From Acidobacteriaceae bacterium (lineage in GTDB: Bacteria > Acidobacteriota > Terriglobia > Terriglobales > Acidobacteriaceae): a DNA stretch of 64,000 bases. Below, one piece after another: positions 16,435 to 25,730 of the stretch. The stretch's first letter is position 1, and the number at the start of each line of letters is the position of its first letter. The notes under the pieces were generated by a model. The model worked only from the letters and a program-made list of their open reading frames with translations, made no database searches and was not told the origin of the DNA. The stretch lies in assembly GCA_028283625.1 (NCBI GenBank), contig JAPWKG010000027.1:62001-126000 (forward strand), in the 5' to 3' direction. The position numbers and the translations under genes were made by a program.

Positions 16435-17997
16435 TTAGCCGCGCTTCTCTGCGATGGACTTTGCCTGAGTAAAGAGCGTCAGGTAGTCCGGACCGCCTGC
16501 CTTGGAGTCGGTTCCCGAAAGGTTGAAGCCGCCAAAAGGGTGGGCTCCGACCATCGCTCCAGTGCACTTGCGGTTCAGGTACAGGTTGCCGACGTGGAAC
16601 TCTTCGCGTGCGCGGTCAAGCTTTTCACGCGAGCCGGTGTAGATCGCTCCGGTAAGTCCGTACTCGGTGTTGTTGGCAATCTCCAGGGCTTCATCGAAGC
16701 TCTTGGAGCGAATGACCGCGAGCACGGGGCCAAAGATCTCTTCCTGCGCGATGCGCGCGTCGGGTGCAACATCGCGGAAGACCGTAGGAGCAATGTAGTA
16801 GCCTTCGTTGGCAGGCTTCAGCGCCTTTCCGCCTACGACCAGCGTGCCTTCGTTCTTGCCCGTTTCAATGTAGCCAAGAACGCGGTCGTAGGCTGCCTGA
16901 TTGATGACCGGCCCCATGTAGGCGTTGGACTCAGGTGTGCCGGAGACGATCTTCTCCACGCGTTCCTTCAGGCCATCGCAGAAGGCGTCATACACCGCGT
17001 CAGCCACGATGACACGGGAGCAGGCAGAGCACTTCTGGCCGTTGAAGCCGAAGGCTGCGGCGACGGTGCCGTCGAGCGCTGCATCGAGATCAGCATCCGC
17101 TTCCACGATGGTGGCATCTTTTCCGCCGAGTTCCAGGATGGTGCGCTTGATGAAACGCTGGCCGGGGAAAACCTTGGCGGCGTGCTCGTGAATCTGCAGG
17201 CCGACTTTCTTTGAGCCGGTAAAGCAGATGAAGTTGATCTCCGGCGACTCGCTCAGCGCGCGTCCGGTTTCGGGGCCACCCTGCACAAGGTTTACAACAC
17301 CGGCCGGCAGGCCAACCTCTTCCAGCACCTCAAGGAAGCGTGCGGCAAGTGTGGGCGCATCGGGGGAAGGCTTGAGCACTACCGTGTTGCCGGTCACGAT
17401 GGACGCGGCGGTCATTCCAGCCATGATGGCGAAGGGAAAGTTCCATGGTGGGATCACTGCGCCTACGCCGAGCGGAACGTAGCGCAGCAGGTTCTTTTCC
17501 CCAGGGTATTGAATCGGGGTCGTCGTCCCGTCAAGCTTCAACGCTTCGCGTGCGTAGAACTCCAGAAAGTCGATGCACTCGCCTACGTCGGCATCCGCTT
17601 CTGCCCAGTTCTTCCCGACCTCGAGCGTAAGCCAGGCGCAGAACTCGAAGTGGCGTTCGCGGATGATCTTCGCGGCGTCTAGCAGCAGCTTGACGCGAGC
17701 GATGGCCGGCTGGCGGGACCAGGAGGGAAGCGCTGCGCGTGCTGCTGCGATCGCGCTCTGAACGTCTTCAGCGGATGCCTCAAAATGCGTACCGACTACT
17801 TCGGCGGGCTTGGCCGGATTGGTCGAGTGGAACTGTGTTTTCAGGTGAAGGTGTTGTCCGCCGATGATGATCGGGTAGACCTGCCCAAGGTGTTCGCGAG
17901 CCTGCGTAAGAGCCGCTTCCATGCCGCGCTTATTGCCGGCATCGGTGAAGTCGGTAAACGGTTCGTTGGTAAAGGCGTTAATGCTGGTGATATCCAT
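16435..17997 (-). CDS. rocA: L-glutamate gamma-semialdehyde dehydrogenase (1-pyrroline-5-carboxylate dehydrogenase)
   Basis: This 520-residue aldehyde dehydrogenase should oxidise glutamate semialdehyde to glutamate with NAD+, the second step of proline (and arginine) catabolism. Family marks are PPWNFPFAIMAG for cofactor binding, VLKPSPDAPTLAARF, FTGSKKVGLQIHEHAA, the catalytic Glu in LELGGKD near residue 289 and the catalytic Cys in FNGQKCSACSR at about residue 323. The KCSACSR form and the FIKRTILELGGKDATIV context match the stand-alone P5C dehydrogenase group better than betaine or succinate-semialdehyde dehydrogenases. No proline dehydrogenase gene is adjacent. AGGAG precedes the ATG. 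Confidence 0.85.
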   Translation of the reverse strand: MDITSINAFTNEPFTDFTDAGNKRGMEAALTQAREHLGQVYPIIIGGQHLHLKTQFHSTNPAKPAEVVGTHFEASAEDVQSAIAAARAALPSWSRQPAIARVKLLLDAAKIIRERHFEFCAWLTLEVGKNWAEADADVGECIDFLEFYAREALKLDGTTTPIQYPGEKNLLRYVPLGVGAVIPPWNFPFAIMAGMTAASIVTGNTVVLKPSPDAPTLAARFLEVLEEVGLPAGVVNLVQGGPETGRALSESPEINFICFTGSKKVGLQIHEHAAKVFPGQRFIKRTILELGGKDATIVEADADLDAALDGTVAAAFGFNGQKCSACSRVIVADAVYDAFCDGLKERVEKIVSGTPESNAYMGPVINQAAYDRVLGYIETGKNEGTLVVGGKALKPANEGYYIAPTVFRDVAPDARIAQEEIFGPVLAVIRSKSFDEALEIANNTEYGLTGAIYTGSREKLDRAREEFHVGNLYLNRKCTGAMVGAHPFGGFNLSGTDSKAGGPDYLTLFTQAKSIAEKRG

Positions 17998-18063
17998 AGA
18001 GGCTCCTAACGGCGCTGGCCTGCTTTTTTTTGAGGGGGAGGTGTGCGGAAGGACGTTCTGTCG

Positions 18064-21000
18064 CTAGCCGCCGGTAATGGTCTCCGTCTCCTTGGACATT
18101 TTGGCGGTTCTCTCCAGCTTGTCCCAGTTGAACGGTTTTCCATCGATAGCTCGTTTGACGGTCTTCAGCAACACCCAGGAGAAGAGCTGTCTGTAGGTGA
18201 AGCGCTGAATCCAGATGTGGACCAGAAGCCAAGCATCTCCCTTGCTGGCAGGATGCTTGCGCTCAAGCGCAAAGGCAAGCGCCGAGGCCAGGAAGTCCAC
18301 GACGAGAAAGGTAACGAAGAAGACCAGAAGCTTGATGAGGTCAGCTGGGCTGGTTGTCTCCGGGTGGAAGGAGAGGTTGATGAAGTAATGCAGGACTCCG
18401 GCAACAAACATCAGGTCGATGAGAGGCGAGACCAGCGGTAGAAGAATCTGGAAGATCACGATATTCGGGAGCGCAAACAGCCCCATCGCACGACGGTTGC
18501 GGATCGCCATGCGGTGCTTGAAGACCGCTTGCAGGATGCCGAAACTCCAGCGGAAACGCTGGCGCGCCAGTCCGCTGGCATTTACCGGTGCTTCCGTGAA
18601 GGCCAGAGCCTGATCCTCGTAAATTACGGCATAGCCCTGTTCGAGCAGGTTCATCGTCAGGTCGGCATCTTCCGCAACCGTATCGGGTGCGTAGCAGCCA
18701 CCTGCTTTGACCGCCGCCGTGCGCCAGGCGCCGATTGCGCCCGGGACGACCATGACCACGTCAAAAAGATCCAGGGCGCGGCGTTCAAAGTTTTGCGAGG
18801 TGATGTACTCAAGCGCTTGCCAGCGCGTCCATAGATTTACGCGATTGCCCACCTTGGCGTTACCGGCTACCGCACCGATGTGGGGGTTGGCAAAGTGGCA
18901 GACGAGGCGTGTGATCGCATCGTGGGCAATGACACCGTCGGCGTCGATGCCTACGTAGATCTCTTCTTCCACGTACTGCAGAGCATAGTTCAGCGCTTCG
19001 GCTTTTCCGCCGTTCGGTTTCACCATGACCTCAACGCGGCCTTCGGCGATCTCTTTGGCGTAGGTGGTGCGAACAATCTCTGCGGTTGCGTCCTTTGAAC
19101 CGTCATCAATGACGAGAATACGAAGGTTCTTGTAGTTCGACATCAGCACCGAGCGCACCGTGCGCGCGATGACTTTTTCCTCGTTATAGGCAGGAATCAG
19201 GACCGCCACGCGCGGGTTATACCCGGGACCGGCGAAGTCTTTCCGCTTGCGCAGGCGATCGATGAGAGCACAGATGCCGATCACGATCAGACGTGCGGTC
19301 ATCAGCACGTCACCGATGAAGAAAACGTAGATGACGAAATGGTTGAAGAAGGAGATGAAGAAGAAGGTGACCGAATCAATGAACGCGGAAAAACGCTCCC
19401 GCTTGCTGGTGATCGGTGGCATCACCTCTTCGCGGGTCTTTCCGATCAACTCTGAGACCGGGACAATCTCATAGCCGCGTGCGCGCAGTGAGTCGATCAG
19501 GACAGGAAGGGCAGCCACGGTTGCGGAGCGATCGCCACCGCCGTCGTGCATCAGGATGATCGAGCCCTTCATCCAGGTCTTTACCTGAGACTCCTGAATC
19601 TGCTCGAAGACAGAGCTTACGATCTCCTGCGGCGACTTGCGCGGGTGTTCATCCCAGTCATTCGTATCGATCTTGTTGCCGACGATGACGTAGCCAAGCG
19701 ATTGGATGGCTTGCACCGGCGCGGCCTGATCGTTGGTATCCGGCTCCTGATCGATCGAGTAAGGCGGTCGGAAGTAAACAGGGGAGACACCAAGCTTTGC
19801 GCGGAAGAGTCGCTCGGTCAGGTCCAATTGCAGTGTGGCCTGGCGCGGCGAGATTTCGGAAATATCCGGATGCGTGAAGGTATGGTTGCCGATCTCGTGG
19901 CCCTCACGATAGACGCGTTCCATGACCGAGACATTGTCTTCAGCCTCTTCGCCGATCATGAGGAAGGTGCCTTTAACATTCTTTTGTTTCAGGATGTCGA
20001 GGATCTTGGGTGTCCAGGTTGGGTCTGGACCGTCGTCAAAGGAAAGCGCTACCTTTTTCGGGTGGTACCCATACTGCGTGAGCGTATAGGGCAGTGGGTA
20101 GGAGTCCATCGTTTCATTGACGACGGAGAGGTACTGGTTCGGGATCGTCGGATCGACGTCCATGGACAGGCTGCGATGCCCTGTCTGGGGCAGGCCGGTG
20201 ACGCGAAGGATATCCCCGTCGCCTTCGGTATCGACGTCCCATCCGGGGGTGACGGAGGCGAGATCCTTTGCGGGGTTGGCGCGCAGCGGGTTATCCCAGA
20301 TCTGCCAGAGCGAGTCGTCCTCGGTGCCGAGACGCCAGAGCGCAAAGGTCTGCAGGCCGAGAGCACGAGCCACGCGCATCTGGTTCAGCGCCGTAACGGC
20401 ATCGAGGAACCAGACTTCATGGCGTACATGCTCGTCATCGTCATCGTAGGCAAAGTGTGGGTTGAGCGAGGGATCATCCAGCTCAATCTTTGCTCCTGCG
20501 TCGTTGGCCGCGGCCCAGGCTTCCTGCGTGGAGAGGTTGGTCGACGAAAGAATATTGTCGGTATTGAGCGGTGGGCTGGGGGGAGCAGGCTTCGGGCTAC
20601 GGCGGCTGGGCTTGGAGTCTGGCGAGGGCATGGCCGTCGTCCAGTCATAGCCATAGTTGCCGATAGAGCAGATGATCTTTTCGCGCGGGACAAGCGTGAG
20701 CAGGTTGCGCAGATTGTTTTCAAACCAGTCCTGCCCGGCGATTGCACCCGGCTGCGTCCCGCTCTGGTGCTGATCGTAGTTCATCAGGACCAGACCGTCG
20801 GCATGCTGGGCAAGGTACGAGTAGTCATAATCGGCATCACCGACCGGGACGGTGATGTAGAGCCGAAGATTTCGCGCGTGCAGGTCGTCGTAAATGGACG
20901 CAACGAGGGCGCGGAACCCGGACTGGGCCTCAGGCGGAATTGACTGAAAATCGAAGGTGAGACCGCGATAACGCGTGTTTGCCGCGAGAAACTCGTCGAT

Positions 21001-21633
21001 CTGCCGCTGGAAGCGCTGGCGCGAGGAGGGGTCGAGCAGGAAGGGACCGACAGACGGCTCGAAAACTCCCTCTGTTGGCGAGTAGTTATTCACCAGAGGA
21101 AAGATTTCGGTGTCTTCGTGCGCTGCGCTGATCGCTTTTACAACACGGTTTTCCCGGTCAACGCCGTGCACCCCGGCAGAGTCCACAACCGGGAAGGGAG
21201 TGTTCGAAGAGGAGTAGGCGGTCAGTGAGCCGTCAGGAGTAATGACATGCAGCCACTCCGGAAAGAGCAGGTCAATTTGTTTGACGTGCTGCTTGAATGA
21301 AGCGATGGAGGCCGGATCCACGTCGGTATAAAAGGCAGCACGCAGCCCTTCGCCCTGATTCATGACGACATCAGAGGGCATCAGGTCCGAGCGGCGATGC
21401 GAGGAGCGGTTGCCCTTCTCCTTGGACAGCAACTCAGCTTCGGGTGGGCGCGATAGCGCGCGATAGCGGCGCGTCGCCGAGCGCAGGTCCAGGCCGCGCA
21501 TGGGCTTCATGCGCACCAGACCGATAACAAACAAAATCCCTACAACAGCGCCGATGAGGGCAAGCGAGTCAAAGAGGCGGCGCAGCCGTTTCCAGCGCTT
21601 GCGTTGTGGGTCGTAGAAGACAGGTTTACTCAT
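18064..21633 (-). CDS. Three-domain envelope polysaccharide protein: GH18-like, NodB deacetylase and GT2 synthase
   Basis: A single 1189-residue membrane protein. After a short basic N terminus and a TM helix (about residues 22-42) comes a GH18-like barrel at about 95-460. The NodB deacetylase domain starts near 530 with the metal/catalytic motifs LSFDDGPDP, HTFTHPD and RPPYS. A TM pair follows, then a processive GT2 domain from about 810 (PAYNEEKVIARTV, DDGSKD, DADGVI, EDADLT, QRFRW) and further TM helices. The GH18 signature region reads GLTFDFQSIP where active enzymes have DxxDxDxE, so the catalytic Glu appears replaced and this domain may only bind glycan. Comparable fusions are known; together the parts resemble PgaC plus PgaB and suggest synthesis and deacetylation of a beta-GlcNAc-type exopolymer. 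The gene is divergent from the GT-C gene. Confidence 0.9.
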   Translation of the reverse strand: MSKPVFYDPQRKRWKRLRRLFDSLALIGAVVGILFVIGLVRMKPMRGLDLRSATRRYRALSRPPEAELLSKEKGNRSSHRRSDLMPSDVVMNQGEGLRAAFYTDVDPASIASFKQHVKQIDLLFPEWLHVITPDGSLTAYSSSNTPFPVVDSAGVHGVDRENRVVKAISAAHEDTEIFPLVNNYSPTEGVFEPSVGPFLLDPSSRQRFQRQIDEFLAANTRYRGLTFDFQSIPPEAQSGFRALVASIYDDLHARNLRLYITVPVGDADYDYSYLAQHADGLVLMNYDQHQSGTQPGAIAGQDWFENNLRNLLTLVPREKIICSIGNYGYDWTTAMPSPDSKPSRRSPKPAPPSPPLNTDNILSSTNLSTQEAWAAANDAGAKIELDDPSLNPHFAYDDDDEHVRHEVWFLDAVTALNQMRVARALGLQTFALWRLGTEDDSLWQIWDNPLRANPAKDLASVTPGWDVDTEGDGDILRVTGLPQTGHRSLSMDVDPTIPNQYLSVVNETMDSYPLPYTLTQYGYHPKKVALSFDDGPDPTWTPKILDILKQKNVKGTFLMIGEEAEDNVSVMERVYREGHEIGNHTFTHPDISEISPRQATLQLDLTERLFRAKLGVSPVYFRPPYSIDQEPDTNDQAAPVQAIQSLGYVIVGNKIDTNDWDEHPRKSPQEIVSSVFEQIQESQVKTWMKGSIILMHDGGGDRSATVAALPVLIDSLRARGYEIVPVSELIGKTREEVMPPITSKRERFSAFIDSVTFFFISFFNHFVIYVFFIGDVLMTARLIVIGICALIDRLRKRKDFAGPGYNPRVAVLIPAYNEEKVIARTVRSVLMSNYKNLRILVIDDGSKDATAEIVRTTYAKEIAEGRVEVMVKPNGGKAEALNYALQYVEEEIYVGIDADGVIAHDAITRLVCHFANPHIGAVAGNAKVGNRVNLWTRWQALEYITSQNFERRALDLFDVVMVVPGAIGAWRTAAVKAGGCYAPDTVAEDADLTMNLLEQGYAVIYEDQALAFTEAPVNASGLARQRFRWSFGILQAVFKHRMAIRNRRAMGLFALPNIVIFQILLPLVSPLIDLMFVAGVLHYFINLSFHPETTSPADLIKLLVFFVTFLVVDFLASALAFALERKHPASKGDAWLLVHIWIQRFTYRQLFSWVLLKTVKRAIDGKPFNWDKLERTAKMSKETETITGG

Positions 21634-21681
21634 GCGCGGTCGTGGGACGCTCCGCTGGATATTTTATCTGCGGTTGATGAG

Positions 21682-21687
21682 TATGAT
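21682..21687 (+). promoter_or_regulatory. -10 box of the GT-C gene (leaderless type)
   Basis: TATGAT lies eight bases before the ATG at 21696, with GCAGGGAC between. The GGGA could be read as a weak ribosome site, so leaderless status is less sure here. Confidence 0.35.
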
Positions 21688-21695
21688 GCAGGGAC

Positions 21696-23048
21696 ATGTA
21701 CGCGTGGCTGAGGAAACAGGGTTGGTGGCTGGCTGCGATTGCGGCCGGAGCGGCGTTGCGCGCCGTTTTTCTTTGGACGCATCCCCGCTTCGAGGGTGAT
21801 CCCGTGGTTTATGCGGATCTGGCGCATAACCTGATCACGCATCATATCTACGGCCTTACCGAGAATGTAATCCGCCCCACTCTGATCCGGCTGCCGGGAT
21901 ACCCGTTCTTTCTGGCGCTGTGCTTTTCGCTATTCGGCCAGCAAAGTTTTTTCCCTGCGGTCTGTGTTCAGATCGTCCTTGCGCTCACCGTCTGCTGGTT
22001 TCTGGCCCGTATGGCGATGCGTCTGGCGGGCGAGCGGGCGGGGCTCTGCGTGCTGTGGCTACTCTGTCTCTGCCCCTTCACCGCGCAGTACGATGCGTTG
22101 CCTCTAACGGAGTCGCTGGCGATCATTTGTACCGGCACGGCGCTGATTTGCATGGAGCGCTGGCGTGCCACAGGCCGATGGGGATGGACGCTTTTGCTGG
22201 GGGTAGCCTGTGCCGCAGATGTGTTGCTGCGCCCCGACAGAGGGTTGCTGGCCGCGATCTGCGTTCTTGTGCTTCTGCTGCTCGAGCGAGGCAGGGCCTG
22301 GAAGCAGGCGGTAGCCGTTTGCCTGATCGTCGCAGCACCGTTGAGTGTGTGGACGGTGCGTAACTGGGAAACGCTTCATGTTTTCCAGCCCCTGGCCCCT
22401 AAGTATGCCAACGATGCCGGCGAGTTTGTTTCGAACGGGTTCAATCGTTGGTACAGGAGTTGGGGTGTTGAGTATCTCTCCACGGTCAACACGTACTGGA
22501 TGTGGGACGGTGCACCGCTTTGCTGGAAGGATTTACCCGAAAGAGCGTTTGATTCGCCGCAGCAGCGACTGGAGACGAAGAACGCGTATGCGGCTTACAA
22601 CGCTGTTTTGAGCGCGACACCTGCGAACGACAGGCTCTTTGCTCATCTGGCGGATGAACGGGAACGGGCTCATCCCCTGCGCAGCCTCGTGGTGATGCCG
22701 TTGGGGCGCCTGGCAGATATGTGGCTGCGGCCGCGTACGGAGTTTTTCAGGCTGCCGCTTGCGTGGTGGCGCTGGAGCCTGCATCCCGGAGCATCCTCAA
22801 TCTGCCTGCTTTGGGCTGCTCTCAACGCTGCGTTGTTGCTGCTCGCTCTTCGAGGCGCGTGGTTGTGGCGTGGCTGGAGCGGCAGCATCGTTGGATTGGC
22901 AGGGCTTGGGTATGTGCTGGCTCGTTGCCTGTTACTGCTGACGATCGATAACGCGGAACAGCGCTATACCGTGGAGTGCTTTCCGGTGGTGCTGCTTTTG
23001 GCTGGATTTGCTTTGGCACGAAAAACACCCGCCCCCGAAGCGGTTTGA
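21696..23048 (+). CDS. GT-C family membrane glycosyltransferase (ArnT/PMT-like)
   Basis: The 450-residue protein is strongly hydrophobic with about 10 TM segments. An acidic first periplasmic loop, FEGDPVVYADLAHNL (about residues 31-45), matches the catalytic Asp region of GT39/GT83-like polyprenyl-phosphate-sugar transferases. RLPGYPFFLALCFSLFG is the family's typical continuation. These enzymes move a sugar from a lipid carrier onto protein or lipid A in the periplasm. The acceptor cannot be deduced. It is divergent from the GH18/NodB/GT2 gene, so both may serve envelope glycan synthesis. A terminator hairpin overlaps the 3' end. Confidence 0.8.
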   Translation: MYAWLRKQGWWLAAIAAGAALRAVFLWTHPRFEGDPVVYADLAHNLITHHIYGLTENVIRPTLIRLPGYPFFLALCFSLFGQQSFFPAVCVQIVLALTVCWFLARMAMRLAGERAGLCVLWLLCLCPFTAQYDALPLTESLAIICTGTALICMERWRATGRWGWTLLLGVACAADVLLRPDRGLLAAICVLVLLLLERGRAWKQAVAVCLIVAAPLSVWTVRNWETLHVFQPLAPKYANDAGEFVSNGFNRWYRSWGVEYLSTVNTYWMWDGAPLCWKDLPERAFDSPQQRLETKNAYAAYNAVLSATPANDRLFAHLADERERAHPLRSLVVMPLGRLADMWLRPRTEFFRLPLAWWRWSLHPGASSICLLWAALNAALLLLALRGAWLWRGWSGSIVGLAGLGYVLARCLLLLTIDNAEQRYTVECFPVVLLLAGFALARKTPAPEAV

Positions 23049-23065
23049 GCAACTTCGGGGGCGGG
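23028..23065. terminator. GC-rich terminator between convergent genes
   Basis: CCCGCCCCCGAAG (23028-23040) pairs with CTTCGGGGGCGGG (23053-23065) over a 12-base loop. On the minus strand the stem is followed by TGTTTTT, which fits termination of the LolA-like transcript. Confidence 0.75.
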
Positions 23066-23082
23066 GGAAGAAAACATCGTTT

Positions 23083-23763
23083 TTAGTGTGAGACGACCTG
23101 CGGTTTTGGGCTCCGGGGGATCGAGAATCGGTCTTTGATGGAGCTGTTGCGAAGCAGGTTGTTGTAATCCGCGGTACGGGAGTCGCCGTTCGGCTGGAAG
23201 AAGACCTGGCGTGCGGAGAGGCCGTCCGATGGGTCGATCCAGATCGTGACATGGGTAAACATGTTGCGTACGGACGGATCCTTGGAGACGAGATCGAGCT
23301 TTTCGGTATGGCGCCCGTTCACGGTTTCCTGCCCGAGATCTGTAATCGTCCACGCCTCGGATAGTTCCTTTCCGGATCCACCGAAGCCGAGTGTCAGAAA
23401 GCTTTGATACTTGGCCTGATTGTCGCCAGCCTTGAACTGGTCGTCCTGATTGATGCCGGGGGTGAAAACATGCAGCAGGGAACCATCGTAGTTGATGATC
23501 TTGGCGGGCTGCGTGTTTCCCGGATCGAAGAAGACCGCGCCCATTGTGACGTTCTTGCCGCGGCGCTCGATGACGATTTTTCCGGTCTGTTTGCTGTGGT
23601 CGTGTACCACTTTGACGTAGTTGTCGTAGACCACGTCTGCTTGCACGGACTTGAAGCTGAGCGCTGCCTTATCGAGGCTGGAAAGCACCGTTTGCAGCTG
23701 TGGAGATTGCGCTCCAGCGGTCAGTGTGGTGGCAGAGAGAACGATTGTGGCGATCAGTTTCAT
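23083..23763 (-). CDS. LolA-like periplasmic lipoprotein-sorting protein
   Basis: A 226-residue protein with a signal peptide ending TTLTAGA. The mature part has the LolA/LppX pattern: an N-terminal helix (LQTVLSSLDKAALSFKSVQADVVYDN) and successive beta strands with GKIVIERRGKNVTMGAVFF and KIINYDGSLLHVFTPG, ending in LSARQVFFQPNGDSRTADYNNL. LolA carries lipoproteins across the periplasm to the outer membrane; LolA-like paralogues may carry other lipids. The paralogue status is unknown because no lolCDE or lolB lies nearby. GAGGA precedes the ATG. It follows serS and a small membrane protein on the same strand. Confidence 0.75.
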   Translation of the reverse strand: MKLIATIVLSATTLTAGAQSPQLQTVLSSLDKAALSFKSVQADVVYDNYVKVVHDHSKQTGKIVIERRGKNVTMGAVFFDPGNTQPAKIINYDGSLLHVFTPGINQDDQFKAGDNQAKYQSFLTLGFGGSGKELSEAWTITDLGQETVNGRHTEKLDLVSKDPSVRNMFTHVTIWIDPSDGLSARQVFFQPNGDSRTADYNNLLRNSSIKDRFSIPRSPKPQVVSH

Positions 23764-23865
23764 GCACTATTCCTCAAACAGGGAAAACAACTACAGAGAA
23801 AGAGACGCTAAACCGACGCAAGGAGTTGTGGGCGATGCGCAAGCACGGCGTAGTGAGCTGAAAAT

Positions 23866-24237
23866 TTATCGTGCTACCGCTGCATCATAGGCGACGGTCT
23901 TGCCGTGCGTATCGAGGACAGGCTTCAGGGAGCTTACGGTAGACGGCCCTGCGATGGACTCCACGATGCGTTGTGCGGCTTCGAGACGGTTGCCGTCGTT
24001 TGAGCTTTCAAGATCGCTGGCGCGAATCTCGAAGATCATGTGGCGGTCACCGTCAAGAGCATGCTTGACGAGCACTTCGCTTGAGGTCAGCGTGACGGGC
24101 GGCGCGGGCTTGTCTTTGAAGTCGATATAGTGAGGCGCGAGAAACAGGAAGAGCAGAATCAGCGTCACCATGATGTCGTAGTGCAGTGAGCCGCGGTCGT
24201 AGGTCCACCAGAAGTAGTTGCGGAGCGTACGAAACAT
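23866..24237 (-). CDS. Small membrane-anchored protein of unknown function
   Basis: The 123-residue protein has a single TM helix (DIMVTLILLFLFLAPHYIDF, about residues 21-40) after an aromatic, basic N terminus, and a soluble C-terminal domain with the look of a short alpha/beta fold. I do not know the family. Its ATG lies directly next to the serS stop codon (24238-24240), so it is probably co-translated with serS. Conserved linkage with serS would be a useful clue. Confidence 0.7.
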   Translation of the reverse strand: MFRTLRNYFWWTYDRGSLHYDIMVTLILLFLFLAPHYIDFKDKPAPPVTLTSSEVLVKHALDGDRHMIFEIRASDLESSNDGNRLEAAQRIVESIAGPSTVSSLKPVLDTHGKTVAYDAAVAR

Positions 24238-25569
24238 TTACTCGACCGCCTTTCCGAAGCGTTGCGGGCGAAGAACCGTTTCGCCGCCCATGTATGGCAC
24301 GAGCACTTCGGGGACGCGAACGGATCCATCCGGCTGCTGATAGTTTTCCAGCACGGCAAGGTAAGTGCGGCCTACGGCAAGACCTGAGCCATTGAGTGTG
24401 TGAACGTACTCGCTTTTGGACGCTCCTGCCGGTTTGAAGCGGATGTTCGCACGTCGTGCCTGGAAGCTTTCCACGTTGGAGCAGGAAGAGATTTCCCGAT
24501 AGGTTTGCTGGCCGGGAAGCCAAACCTCCAGGTCATACGTTTTTGCTGAGGAGAAGCCCATGTCGCCGGTACAAAGCAGCATTCGCCGATAGGGTAGGCC
24601 AAGCTTTTCCAGCACGGTCTCCGCGTTGCGCGTCAGCGCTTCGTGCTCGTCGTAGCTGGTTTCCGGGGTCGTGAACTTCACCAGTTCCACCTTCTGGAAC
24701 TGGTGCTGGCGAATCATGCCGCGCACATCGCGGCCGTGGGAGCCGGCCTCGGCGCGATAGCACGGGGTGTAGGCGCAGAAGCTAATGTTTCCGTTGGAGA
24801 GGTCGATGGTCTCGTCGCGGAAGAGATTGGTGAGCGGTACCTCGGCGGTAGGGATCAACCAGTGGTCGGAGTCCTGATACTCACCGGTATAAGGGCCCTT
24901 GTCGTCGCAATGAAAGAGATCTTCGGCAAATTTGGGAAGCTGCCCTGTGCTGAACAGCGAACGGGAGTTCACCATCGTGGGGGGGAGAACTTCTACATAG
25001 CCGTGCTCGCGAACGTGCAGGTCGAGCATGAAGTTTGCCAGCGCGCGTTCCAGCCTTGCGCCGGAGCCGTACTGCACGACGAAGCGTGCTCCGGAGATCT
25101 TGGCGGCGCGTTCAAAGTCGAGAATGCCGAGTGATTCGCCGATCTCCCAGTGAGGCTTCGCGTCCTGGATCTGGACTGGGTCTCCCCAGGTCTTCACCAC
25201 GACGTTTTCGTCTTCGCTACTGCCTTTGGCAACGGAATCGTGGGGAAGATTGGGAATCGTCTGCAGGATCGTCTGGAGTTTTTCATCCGCGAGATTCGCT
25301 GCGGTTTCCAGCTCCGCGATGCGGTCCTTGAGGGAGCCGGTCTGGCGCTGAATCTCTGAAATGTCTTTGCCTTCACGCTTCAGCTGGCCGAACTGTGCGG
25401 ACAGGGCGTTGCGCTGCGCTTTGAGGGTTTCCACCTCAGTGATCGCGGCGCGGCGCTCGGTATCGAGCGGCTCGAAGCTGTCGAGCAGAGCAGCGGTTTC
25501 CGCGCTGCGAAGCGCGAGTTTTTCCTTCACGAGCGCGAGGTTCGTGCGTACAAATCCCAAGTCGAGCAT
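24238..25569 (-). CDS. serS: Seryl-tRNA synthetase
   Basis: SerRS charges tRNA-Ser with serine. The 443-residue protein starts [18 protein letters not shown] and has the N-terminal antiparallel coiled-coil arm (about residues 25-110) that grips the long variable arm of tRNA-Ser. The class II core has motif 2 ([27 protein letters not shown]) and motif 3 ([19 protein letters not shown] ... [11 protein letters not shown]). Serine-binding TAEVPLTN and [15 protein letters not shown] are intact. Length is standard. The promoter box TACAAT is eight bases before the ATG and no Shine-Dalgarno sequence is seen. Confidence 0.97.
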   Translation of the reverse strand: MLDLGFVRTNLALVKEKLALRSAETAALLDSFEPLDTERRAAITEVETLKAQRNALSAQFGQLKREGKDISEIQRQTGSLKDRIAELETAANLADEKLQTILQTIPNLPHDSVAKGSSEDENVVVKTWGDPVQIQDAKPHWEIGESLGILDFERAAKISGARFVVQYGSGARLERALANFMLDLHVREHGYVEVLPPTMVNSRSLFSTGQLPKFAEDLFHCDDKGPYTGEYQDSDHWLIPTAEVPLTNLFRDETIDLSNGNISFCAYTPCYRAEAGSHGRDVRGMIRQHQFQKVELVKFTTPETSYDEHEALTRNAETVLEKLGLPYRRMLLCTGDMGFSSAKTYDLEVWLPGQQTYREISSCSNVESFQARRANIRFKPAGASKSEYVHTLNGSGLAVGRTYLAVLENYQQPDGSVRVPEVLVPYMGGETVLRPQRFGKAVE

Positions 25570-25577
25570 ACGGTCTC

Positions 25578-25583
25578 ATTGTA
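25578..25583 (-). promoter_or_regulatory. -10 box of serS (leaderless type)
   Basis: On the minus strand TACAAT is followed by GAGACCGT and the serS ATG (25569-25567). The start of transcription would fall at the start codon. Confidence 0.5.
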
Positions 25584-25730
25584 GCGAGGAAGCGGGGTGT
25601 GCATACGCCAGGTGTTGGAAACAAACCGGAAAGACATCCCGGATCGTGCTGCGTGAGGCGGGGAATCGGCGCTCCTTTTGGGCGATCATCGCTCGATGCA
25701 CAGGGGTTTACCGATAAAATCATGGGTGGC

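Noticed and set aside
19546-20943. 465-codon frame antisense to the GH18/NodB/GT2 gene
   Set aside because: No recognisable domain; the opposite strand holds conserved catalytic motifs through the same stretch.
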